Positions 12,768 through 22,316 of a DNA stretch of 64,000 nucleotides are shown here, piece after piece; positions within the stretch are counted from its first letter, which is position 1, and each line of letters opens with the position of its first letter. The stretch covers positions 248,001 through 312,000 of the forward strand of contig JACTVC010000017.1 of assembly GCA_018417955.1 (NCBI GenBank). Reading direction: 5' to 3'. A program made the translations under genes and the position numbers. Origin of the DNA: Laccaria trichodermophora. Taxonomy: Eukaryota; Basidiomycota; Agaricomycetes; Agaricales; Hydnangiaceae. The notes below the pieces were generated by a model, which made no database searches, was not told where the DNA came from, and was given only the letters and a program-made list of their open reading frames with translations.

Positions 12768-12784
12768 TAGAATGGATACCCACA

Positions 12785-13052
12785 GTCAGATAGCCTCGGT
12801 AGGTCCCAGATAGATCCAGATAGATCCAGAAATACGTGTATATTATTAGCTACTACCAAATTAAAAATAGTCGTGCCATACCCCAGCACAACCCAGTAGG
12901 AGCCAGCGGTACCCAGAATTTTGACGTATCTCCCAGAAATACTGTCCAGATGAGGCCAGATATTTTCTGGAAAGCGGACAAAAACTGGCTTCCACCGACG
13001 ATTTCTGGGGGTCCAGCTTAGGCCGGCTTCTCACGGATATTTCCAGACCCCC
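12785..13052 (+). repeat. Right subterminal region rich in CCAGA motifs
   Basis: TCCAGA, CCCAGA or GCCAGA occurs about ten times between 12808 and 13055. At the left end (6586-6700) the same motif appears as TCTGG, i.e. inverted. CACTA elements use such subterminal repeats as protein-binding sites. Confidence 0.55.
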
Positions 13053-13074
13053 CCAGAGCAGGTTTTCACTGGGG
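13053..13074 (-). repeat. Right terminal inverted repeat
   Basis: Exact reverse complement of 6569-6590. The target duplication TTCAA follows at 13075-13079. Confidence 0.88.
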
Positions 13075-13372
13075 TTCAACTCTTGGTTGAAAAACTTGGT
13101 TGAAACTTGAACAAGGCCACTACAACAAAACACTGACGTTGCTCTCACTTTCGACTCACACTTGAGTACTACCTTGTTCACCCAATGCCTTATAGAGGTG
13201 TGATTCCTGACTGACATATGCTATAACACATTCCAAAGACAACCTTCAGTACACGTCCATCCGTTCAAGCTGCTAGCAATGGTACGCTCGTTCCTTCTCC
13301 GTTGTATGAACTGAACTTTTGATGAGGTTATAGGAATCGAATGCCCTATGTTTCAGAGGTTTATGTGCTGCC

Positions 13373-14838
13373 GTGCAGCCAAGCGTCCCTCCCTTTTGGA
13401 AGAGCAATATTCAGAATTCCCGACTCGGAGGGGGTTCCCAGAAAAGCGAGTTTGCAAAAGTCAAAACTTCAGGCCCCTCTCTCCCTACATACGTCCATCC
13501 TTTTCATTTTCCGCCCGCCAATTCCGAAGTCCCACCTCCCGTCAATCGTATGCCCATCGAAATTCTGGGAGAGATTTTTGCGCAATTCTTGCAATTGGGC
13601 GACTTTGAGACAGAGTTTGATGCTTTTAGCCTCTCTGTCTCGCCGGAATGGGTTGCGAGTCCTATGGTTCTCGGCCAGGTTTGCGGATATTGGAGATCCA
13701 TCGCTCTCTCGATGCCATCTCTCTGGTGTTCCATCTCGGTGTCCAGTCCCGTCCGAGGTGTCGTCCCAATAATGCAGATATGGCTTGAACGGGCTAGGCA
13801 GCATCCATTAAAGCTCTTCGTTGAACAATCAATCAGGCCCGGCGCGGCCGAAGAAGCTGTCACTAACGAAATCTTTGCCTTGCTATTGCAACATTACCAT
13901 CATTGGGAGCACATCACATTCAGAGTGCACGGAAGGATCACAGAATCACTTGCCAACATCCGAGACGCCCCTTGTCCTTTGCTCACATCTGCGTTACTCG
14001 ATCTGGGTGGGATGACGATGTGCCAGTAGTCGATAGAATTTGGAGCGTCCTCCACTCTTCTCCCAAGCTCTCTCACGTTGATTGGAACGACGTCTACGCC
14101 CACACTATACAATTGCCAACACACATACCGTGGCACCAGTTAGAAGACGTGGCGCTTTCACATTGTTTTGATACAAACGAATTCTGCACTTTCCTGCAAC
14201 AATGTTCGCGACTAGAAAAACTTCAAGTCAGCTGGATCGACCGTCCTGGCTCCTCTCCAGAACCATGCACGCCGATCCTCCTCACACATCTACGTCATCT
14301 ATCAATATGTGCAAGCACAAGTTTGGACCCGGTATTCAATCGCCTTGTGACGCCTGCCTTGACATCGATGATCCTCAAGTATAAGAATCCTACGAAAGAA
14401 TCTCGGGGATTGTCTGAGTTTGGCAATCTCCTGCGCCGCTCTTCCTGTACGCTCAAGTTGTTCAAAGTCTATCTGGAAGGCGTGGATTTTCTCAACTTTC
14501 TCCTACATTCCTCCCAACAATTGAACTACGTAGAGGATTTGTATGCCAGGACGACCATCCCTTATGAAGTCATCACCGCTCTGACGTTGGATTCAAACAA
14601 CAAATTCCAGTTGCTCCCGCGCTTGAAAAAATTGAAACTGGCAGGTTGTTTATCACCTGAAGGTATCACCAAGATGATTTCATCTCGTCTTCCACCCCAC
14701 ATAAAAAAATCGGAGATGGAGGCGCTGACATCTGTCTCTGTCGAAATTGATGCGGATGCTTTACCAAGTGAGTTAGACGCGTTTCGAAGGGTCAAGCGGG
14801 GAGGCGTTCAGATTGAATTCCGCTGCACTGATGATTAA
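13373..14838 (+). pseudogene. F-box/LRR-like protein gene broken by one frameshift
   Basis: The F-box begins at the MPIEILGEIF motif (13550) and continues through VCGYWRSIALSMPSLW, the usual agaricomycete F-box pattern. F-box proteins bring targets to SCF ubiquitin ligases. Sequence upstream of 13550 is open and probably coding, and the true start may lie in an exon near 13200-13280. The frame closes at TAG 14027-14029 after ALLDLGG. The protein clearly continues in another frame from 14011 (WDDDVPVVDRIWSVL) to the TGA at 14836-14838, with leucine-rich repeats. No intron of usable size fixes this; one missing base near 14003-14012 explains it. It could be a real mutation or a sequence error. 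The gene starts just outside the transposon end at 13074. Confidence 0.7.
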
Positions 14839-14898
14839 GGTGTTCTTATGGTAAATATTACACATTATATCGCAAGCCACTGTGTACAGTGTACAGGA

Positions 14899-16326
14899 CT
14901 ATCCAAAGGAAGGAGCCATGGACGGACGCCTTCCATGCTTAACAATACACCTGTTGTTTATTATAACGCTGAATCGGCGGGTTCCTTCAGAGCGGTCGTC
15001 CAACTTGGTCATCACAGAGTCCACAAATCCTACGTCGACGGATGGCGCATCAACAGTCAACAATGTCATCTTCCCCAATGGAATAGATGAGGGGAGTTTG
15101 ATGGCGTGATATGATGAGGATGATAGATAAGCGGTTCGCAATTCTTCCATCCTGATCGCTGCGAGAAAAGCACTGTGGTCGATGTTTGAAGCAAGCGTGA
15201 GTGACGTTAGCTGGTCAAGAACAACTCCTCCCCGACGACGATGATAAAAAATGGATGGCACATCAGCCAGTTCCTCCAACTCGAGTTCCTTGACTCTCGG
15301 TGCATAGCCTAAAATCTCTAAACAATCAGGAGTAGAGATTCTACAACGTGACAGAGAGAGACGTTCGACGGCTTTGAATGGCAAGCATTTTAAGGAGTTC
15401 GGTAGAAGATCCAGAGGCCCCGCCCACACGAATTGACGAAGAGCACCGAGATCCACAATTGAACGCAAATTGTAAGAAGTGGGCGAAATCCCCATCGGGC
15501 AATCACGCGGTAAACAGATGGTTATTGAAGTCAGATGCTTTGAATAGTGCTGAATGACCTGATAGACAACGTTGCACAACTGACGATAATTAGCCCGAAA
15601 AGCTTGTTCATCCGACGTGGAGATGCGAAGAGTGAGCTCCGTGATGGGTTTGTTCAGTCCGTAAGAATGATCAATCTCGATTTGATAGGATATCCCGAGA
15701 AGCAAGTCCAGAGTGCTGTTCCCCATGACGGCAGAGACCGCCCAACCATGACCACCAGAATTTAATTCCATGGTAAATTTGGAATCCGTCTCAGCTGGAT
15801 AATCCAGAGTTTGAACAGGGGGTGGAGGGATGTTATGGGGAAGTTTTGGGGTAGGAGGCATGGAGGGAGAGGAATTGAAGTCAACCGCCTGGAGGTAAGC
15901 GAGTCGCCCGCGGCTTGCATTCATTGTGTAATACGACGATTGGGAGGAAGGGGGAAAGCTATGCCGTCGACTGGTTAATGGAGAAGGCTCGTACGGACAT
16001 TGCAAGCCTTCTGCGGGCAACGGTTCGAGGGGAATGCAAGGAAGTCTAGGAGTTGGAGGCATCCGTGGGGAGGCGTCAGAATCATCCGTCGGTAAATCAG
16101 CGAACCTCACGTGGCGCGTGTGTTGTGGTGGACAAGACAAGGCATAAGATTGGAAACCATTTTGTCGGCTCTTCGTGCGAAGTACCGATCGCACAGGATG
16201 CTGAAAAGAAAGACAGACGCTGGAGCGGGGATTTGTCAAAAATTCTGCAACGAAAGACGTTTCTCGAGTTTGTCGGAACTGTGGCGGGCTATTAGTTACC
16301 CATTCACAACCAGTCAAAAGGAACAA
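14899..16326 (-). CDS. LRR-like F-box-family relative without a visible F-box
   Basis: One uninterrupted 475-residue frame, convergent with the F-box gene 60 bp away. The N-terminal 160 residues are Pro/Ser-rich and contain the motif SPxMPPTPxLP twice (SPRMPPTPRLP and SPSMPPTPKLP). The C-terminal half has leucine-rich strands such as VERLSLSRC and ELELEELADVP, like the repeat part of F-box/LRR proteins. No F-box is visible. Another upstream exon, or a role as a free LRR protein, is possible. The exact start is uncertain because the first 60 residues are unremarkable. Confidence 0.5.
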   Translation of the reverse strand: MFLLTGCEWVTNSPPQFRQTRETSFVAEFLTNPRSSVCLSFQHPVRSVLRTKSRQNGFQSYALSCPPQHTRHVRFADLPTDDSDASPRMPPTPRLPCIPLEPLPAEGLQCPYEPSPLTSRRHSFPPSSQSSYYTMNASRGRLAYLQAVDFNSSPSMPPTPKLPHNIPPPPVQTLDYPAETDSKFTMELNSGGHGWAVSAVMGNSTLDLLLGISYQIEIDHSYGLNKPITELTLRISTSDEQAFRANYRQLCNVVYQVIQHYSKHLTSITICLPRDCPMGISPTSYNLRSIVDLGALRQFVWAGPLDLLPNSLKCLPFKAVERLSLSRCRISTPDCLEILGYAPRVKELELEELADVPSIFYHRRRGGVVLDQLTSLTLASNIDHSAFLAAIRMEELRTAYLSSSSYHAIKLPSSIPLGKMTLLTVDAPSVDVGFVDSVMTKLDDRSEGTRRFSVIINNRCIVKHGRRPSMAPSFG

Positions 16327-17837
16327 ACCATGTGGGCGTTACTATTATAATGAAAAGACCTGTTCACTTCTCAACCAGTGTGACGCGCCTGCGCTGTTGA
16401 AGTGAACGGGTGTGAAATTAGGGGATGGTAATTGGAAAGGATAATGTTGACCATCTGAAGATCGATGGATTATTTATGTGCATTTGGGCGCTTCGATGTA
16501 CACAAACCCACTGTGGGTCCAACAATAGAACGGGACGTGGATGCTTACTTGCCTAACGACTTTGTTAAAGTCTTCATTGTGACGTTGTCACTGGAGCGCA
16601 TGCCGCACACTTGTCAACGTTTGGACGATGTTGGTGCGGAAGTTGTAGACGGGGATAATAGAATGTAGTAGTGTCGGTCAAGGATAGCGTTGGTCAAGGA
16701 AACTGTAGTTTGGATACAGTCTCGACAAAAGAAAACAGTGACGCCGTGACCTTCATGATCGGGCTATAAACAAAAATCACACCGCCACAGCGTCAGCCAT
16801 ATTCTTTTCTTCTTTTTGTAGCACTTCTCCCTACTTCTCCACGTTCGTAAATCCCAGGTCTCTCTAATCCGCGACCGACTCCATTTGCTTCCCAGTTTCT
16901 TACCATGTTCTAAAAATAATTTATCACATTCTTGTCGTGATTCGGGAGCTTGTGCAAGTTGGAGGGCTATGTAGGTTTTGCCGCAAGGTTGCTTCATGAT
17001 TCATTCTTTTTATGATTCGACGGTGAGGCCTCGCCGAGATTGGTTCTGTGGGCGAGTGGAATTTTTAGTCAGAAGTACTTGCCCCCAGTCGGCAACCTTG
17101 ACGCTTCCTCCGGAGTAAAGGAAACGACCTGAAGCAAGAGTTAGGCAGCTGATGATGCCTCTAAAATGCAGTTGACACCAAGTGTCTGCTCATCCAATCT
17201 CTCAGTCTCTCGCTCCCCCGATCCACCTTCTCCATCACATGAATCGCCAAGCCACACACACGCTTCACTTGAAATCAGCAGCTGTTTCTGCCACTCAGCT
17301 GAATTTAGAGCTGGAAGGAAGGCCTTCATTAAAAAGTTAACGACGGACGCTCCGCTGTGCCCCTAAGTAGGTGTGCATGAAGCGGACAACTGGGGCCACA
17401 ACATTCCTACCTTCACAACTTGTTCACAACTCTCATGTTTGTCACCTTCCCAGGAACTTGTTCTAGGCCATCTTCAAGCGCTGAGTCAATCACGCCGCCG
17501 CAGCCCGAAATTTCTTCAGCTTGAAGCTTGAGAAACCGATTCTTCAAAAGTTCGAGGGTGTCCTTTGTCGATGAAGGCGAAGTGTGATTGAAAACTATAT
17601 TTATGCATGGACTCAGGAGGCAAATTCAAAATTTAACAACGATTTTCGAGGTCAAATTCAGCTGTCTTGGCGCGCTCGATGGGGATAGCGTCTCCAACCA
17701 AGCGGCGACAAACATGGAGACTTGATCAACCCTGCGTGAACATTTTTCCTTGTCCCTACCCCCATAAGCCCTCTACATTCAACTGTGAGGCGACCACCTT
17801 CCTCAACGCTCATCTCCCTCAACGCCCGTCGTCTACC
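16327..17837. other. Intergenic region, 1.5 kb
   Basis: It lies between the divergent LRR-like and methyltransferase genes and should hold both promoters. Several 60-80 codon frames exist on both strands, but none has a recognisable domain or a supporting splice pattern. I see no repeats or RNA genes here. Confidence 0.5.
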
Positions 17838-19169
17838 ATGCCTGTCGTTTGGCAACGGCACCCCCGCTACACGGTCCTCGTCGGCCTCGTCCTCATCGCT
17901 ACCTTTTATTTCTTGATCCCTTACGCTCCTGAGCACCGGCCTAATGTCCATTTCTCGAGCGTCATGAGGGACAACGACCTGTCGTCCCGGGTAGAGCGCT
18001 CAACGCGTATCTACGACAAGCTGCTCACGAACCGACAAGGGCTCATCAAGAAGTTTGGTCCGACACCGCAGGACATTGCCGTGTAAGCAACACCTGATCT
18101 AAAATATTGGGCCACGCTGACCACTCTTTTCATCAGTTTTCCTCCTGATAAAGCACCTTGGCCTCCGTATACCGTTTGTACGTCTTTTCTACTCAGCTAC
18201 GTCCGCTATTTTCTAACGCACGTGACGCACAGGGGACTTCTTCCCAGCAGCGTTCAATTGCCCACACGAGGTTGAGCGGCTCGGGGCCCTAGGAGACGGC
18301 GGGAAATGGGTTTGTGGTATCTCTCGTGTAGAGGAGAAACCGGATTGCGTCGTCTATTCCTTTGGTGAGATTCCACGTCACAACGTTTACGACAGCAAAA
18401 TTCTGATGACATGGGAACTCGAATAGGAATTAACTACGAGTCCTCGTTTGAGGCTGAGATTCTGGAGAATACCAAGCACTGTGAGATCTGGGGCTACGAT
18501 TTCAGCGTCAAGTCTTTCGGACCTGAAATTCCAAAGTCTCTTGGCCACCGCACCCATTTCAAGGCCTTCGGATTGTCTGGCGCGGACAAGCATGGTCCTG
18601 ACGACACACCGCCCATGTATACCCTCGAGACGCTCATGAAGATGAATGGTTTGTTTCTATCGCGCTCGTCTTGAATACGCGTTTATGACGGCTGTATAGG
18701 ACATACCCATATTGATATCCTCAAGATCGATATTGAAGGATGGGAGTTTGATACTCTGACCACCCTTCTCAAACCATACGTATCTTCTGGACTCCCCGTT
18801 CCTTTCGGGCAACTTCAACTCGAGATCCATATCTGGCAGAAGTCCTTCGCTGAGTACTTGGCCTGGTGGGAGATGCTCGAGGCTGTTGGCCTCCGCCCAT
18901 TCTGGACAGAGGTACGTCCGCTGTCGCTTTGCATCCATCGAAACGTATTGACACTTTTCAATAGCCAAATTTGGTCTACCAGAACTACAACAAGCAGGGC
19001 ACATCTGACCTCGCCGAGGTAGGTTGTTTGCATGTCATGCCTCTGCTTCCATCTGATGGATTTTTCCCAACAGTACTCCTTCCTCAATGTCAAGGGCGAC
19101 AACATCTTCATCAAAGATCCCAAGAGGCCCTTCCATCCAGATGGTAATCATCCTCATGGACCTCAGTGA
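17838..19169 (+). CDS. Membrane-anchored SAM-dependent methyltransferase (FkbM/METTL24-like)
   Basis: Seven exons join in frame: 17838-18082, 18137-18177, 18233-18364, 18427-18648, 18700-18911, 18965-19018 and 19074-19169. The product is 333 residues. Residues 8-27 form a single hydrophobic segment after a short basic tail, a type II signal anchor, so the catalytic part should face the Golgi/ER lumen. The SAM-binding region includes LGDGGKWVCG and, further on, DILKIDIEGWEFDTL, the hallmark LKxDxEG motif of FkbM-type methyltransferases. QLQLEIHIWQ follows. Related fungal and animal proteins (METTL24-like) have unknown substrates, with glycans suggested. All conserved parts are present, so it should be functional. 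The start is the only ATG before the anchor. Confidence 0.82.
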
Positions 19170-19819
19170 ATACCCTTACACCCCCCTTCATTGTTGCGAC
19201 GATGAAGTATCCGCCATGAATCGACTGTTGACGTCTCTACGAGCATCATATCATGCACCTCCTATGGACGGAACGGAATCTCAAGAAAATCCACCCGGCT
19301 GACCTGTTGTGTTGATATAAATAATACTCATACCCTCCCTATTTAAACCACCTGCTATTGCCGAATGGACCACTTGGACCCATTCGTGATCTATTCGTGA
19401 TTTATGTATATATGGCTACATCTATTCCCCCTAATAGTCATAGTCCAAGCAGAAACTCTGAAAGCTGTCCTGCGCGATGCTGAGGTTTGACACGTGTCTG
19501 TAATTGAGCGCTGTTCACCATAAGGCGTCACGGACTTGGCACGGACAGTTGTCAGGGTGATCACACGCCCGATCTTAGTCCGATCGCTTCTACCCCATTT
19601 ACGGAAACAATGAATGAAGAAAATGCGGACGTCGTGCGGGATGTGTGTCCTCATGTCCTCTTGACTTTCTCCTCTCTGCAGTCACCCGTCTGTCGCACCG
19701 AATTTATACGCTTCCTCACGCTCGTTTCTCTCTTCCCTCCCTCCGACCACTCATCTGTATATACCCCTCCTCTCCCTTGCATCTGAATTGCGCGTTGATC
19801 GTCGCTCACTACATCTCAA
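19170..19819. other. Intergenic region with probable promoter of the first MARVEL-like gene
   Basis: The 3' flank of the methyltransferase gene is followed by pyrimidine-rich sequence. A TATATA at 19758-19763 lies about 57 nt before the ATG at 19820 and could be the core promoter. Nothing else is recognised. Confidence 0.4.
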
Positions 19820-20617
19820 ATGGCCTTTAAATTTGATTTACCACTCCTGCGTATAGGGCTCTATGGCGCCCTGGTGAGTCGGGGTGTTCCTTTTGAAATA
19901 ATAAACTAATCGTCGCACCCCAACGAACAGGCCTTTTTCTCCTTCCTCGTGTTCTGTCTCTCGGCGGCAAGAATACAATATACCACACATCTTCGGAGAG
20001 GAGACTCCTTGAATAACGGTATCTCATTTTATGGTGAGTGCCTTAGTCGCCTTTTTTCAATCAATGGCCAAGCTCATTCGAATTCAACGTTTTGAAGACC
20101 CCGTAGTGGTGGAGTTGCTCTTCACGGCACTCATGACGATGCCGTGGTCGGGATTTATGTGGGTCCCTCTTCGAGTCGGCCTTCACGTTTCCGGAGCCCG
20201 TCCGTTGCGTCGCCTTCGTACTAATCAAAGCCTGATTGACCCCTTTAGGATTTATTCCATCCATAAACGTTACGAGAACCGCTTTGTCTCCAAATTCCGC
20301 GACGAGATTATCGCGCTGTCCGTTTTATGGCTCTTTTGGATTGTGGGTACTGGAATTGCGACCGTAAGTTTCGGCATCTTTTCCAGAAATGCATGGCTAA
20401 ATATACATTCGTTCAGTCGTTTTGGGGAAACCTCGGCTTTTGTCAAAAAATAAACGCGTGTCGCGTGCTTTCTGCGCTTGTTGGGTTCTGCTGGCTGAGC
20501 TGGTTGACGCTTACGGCAATTTTGGCTGTTAGCCTGCTGTTTAGCATTGCGAACACTGCGTTTTTGGAACCGCTGCATGGCAGATGGGATCCACGGCAAA
20601 GTCATTATCCTGCGTGA
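19820..20617 (+). CDS. MARVEL-like four-helix membrane protein (copy 1)
   Basis: Five exons read in frame from the ATG at 19820 to the TGA at 20615-20617. The product of about 190 residues has four hydrophobic segments: LRIGLYGALAFFSFLVFCLSA at the N terminus, the VVVELLFTALM region, ALSVLWLFWIVGTGIAT, and a last long one ending LLFSIANTAF. This spacing fits the MARVEL/4-TM proteins common in basidiomycetes, which sit in plasma or vesicle membranes. The tail is short (HGRWDPRQSHYPA). The next gene is a paralogue with introns at equivalent places. Confidence 0.7.
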
Positions 20618-21081
20618 GAACTCCAGGGAAGTTTTCAGTACCTAGGCTCTTAATGTTATGACTTCCCCGTAGAGGGAACGGTCCCTACGTTTTTTGCTTG
20701 TTGATTTGTTAGTGTAGCTTGTTTGGAATTGATTTGGTGTATTGAAGTCTCTTATCACTCACACATCGACCAAACAAAATTTGAAACATACGAAGTGAAT
20801 CAATTCAAACTAGACTCACCTGCACCACGGCTTCGTGTCAAAGCACTTGCGTGCATCGTTCATGTGATGATTACGTAATTTAATTTTCAAGCTCAGTATT
20901 CCGTATCCGCTATTCTCCACAGGCATCGTCATCCAGCCGCTTTTTTGAAACATATTCTTTCTCAGTGGATCATGTCGTCACTGGTTCGTCACTCTGGTTC
21001 TTGATATAAGGTCAATTCATTTCTATTCAACCCTCCTTCCGACCGCCAACGACATCCTCACAGCTATTTTCCAACCTAACA
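20618..21081. other. Spacer between the two MARVEL-like genes
   Basis: 464 bp of AT-rich unique sequence that should contain the terminator of the first gene and the promoter of the second. No motif is strong enough to call. Confidence 0.45.
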
Positions 21082-21939
21082 ATGTCGATCCATCCTGTGC
21101 GATCCTTCTTGTGGGTTTTAATCGTAGGCATCGTCATTTTATAGCTTCCTAGTGATTTACATCTTATCGGCGCGGTTTAGTTCTGTTGCTCGTCCGTCAT
21201 GCTTGGGTTGACGGCTGACCGGATCCATTACACGAAGACCCTTCACGGCGGGGATGTCCTGACTTCGAAACAGACGCCATTCTATGGTATGAACATCCCC
21301 CTTTTTCTCGACATCCAATTAATCATATGCGCGATTCCACAGATCCTATCGTAGTGGAACTTTTGGTGACCAGTTGTCTCGCGATTCTGGCATCGCTGTG
21401 GTTGTATGTAACATTTATTGACGCTGATTCAACTAAGCTATCTAATCTCAAATACCAGTTCTGCACTCATTATCGGTGGTGTCGCCGTCGCTGGCATGGG
21501 GACATACGCCTTTGAACAAGTTTGCATGTGGATTTTATGGGTCATGTTCCTCGTCGGGTCCGCAATATTCACGGTCTGTTCCCCTACTCTCTCCTCTTGA
21601 AAAGCTGACACTTTTCTTTAGCATAAATTCCCGCATCTCAAATTCTGCCGGGGTAGCCACCGCTTTTGCGGGATTTTGGAAACCATTAAAGCCTTCTCAT
21701 TTATCCTCTGGATTCTTTTGCTCTTCCTCATCATCGCCAGCATCGCCAATATGGTCATGAACCGTCATGACCTCATGGGTCCCGTGCATGGTCGCTCAGA
21801 CACGGGTACATATCCTAATACCACGGCCACCACTACCACCACGGCAGCCCCTGCGAACCCCTACCCAGAGACCCGCGCCGTCGATCCCGCCAGCCGAGCT
21901 ACTCAACCACACACCGAATCTGCTACCTCACCTGCTTAA
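21082..21939 (+). CDS. MARVEL-like four-helix membrane protein (copy 2)
   Basis: Five exons from the ATG at 21082 to the TAA at 21937-21939. It shares with its neighbour four hydrophobic segments, the motif Y-DP(I/V)VVELL split by an intron after Y, and the HGR motif after the last helix. It differs by a longer Thr/Pro/Ala-rich C-terminal tail (TATTTTTAAPANP and following). The pair reads as a tandem duplication followed by strong divergence. Function is unknown; MARVEL proteins generally shape or organise membrane domains. Confidence 0.7.
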
Positions 21940-22316
21940 ATAGTCTCCATAACAGCCCTCCGAGTCCTCCTTCATAAGTACAGTATCTTCAATACGTCCG
22001 ACGGTTCTATTTGAACGTCGGATTTACTTAATTGCTCGCCCTAACCAGGCGACTTTGTTATTTGTTCCTGCTGCCATTCGTATTCTTCGTACCGTCAGTT
22101 CTTGCTATCGATGCGTCGTTGTTGTACCCTACGTTGGATCTGACTAAATGCTTGCGTTTTCACCCTCGAAATAAAGTATACATCTGTACATTACCCATCA
22201 AATGCCAAAATTCGCCTCATCCACGCCTTGCGTCCATATAGAGAGGGGACGAGCTGCAATTTCGGCCTCAGCTTATCACTAATGATACAATCAGATAATC
22301 CATCCCAACATCCAAC
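21940..22316. other. Convergent spacer
   Basis: Holds the 3' ends of the second MARVEL-like gene (plus strand) and the P450 gene (minus strand). No gene is seen in it. Confidence 0.45.

Larger units (their letters stand above)
6569..13074 (+). mobile_element. Complete CACTA/tnp2-type DNA transposon, 6.5 kb
   Basis: Perfect 22 bp terminal inverted repeats bound the element. The left one starts CCCCAGTGAAAACCTGC (6569-6590) and its exact reverse complement ends at 13074 (13053-13074). TTCAA flanks it on both sides (6564-6568 and 13075-13079), consistent with a 5 bp target duplication. Inside are two genes on the same strand, a transposase (7020-10447) and an unknown second protein (10615-12767). 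Both ends also carry dispersed TCTGG/CCAGA motifs. Identical termini, an intact duplication and open frames suggest a recent insertion. CACTA elements usually make 2-3 bp duplications, so the 5 bp TTCAA is unexpected; one or two of the bases could be chance. Confidence 0.85.
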
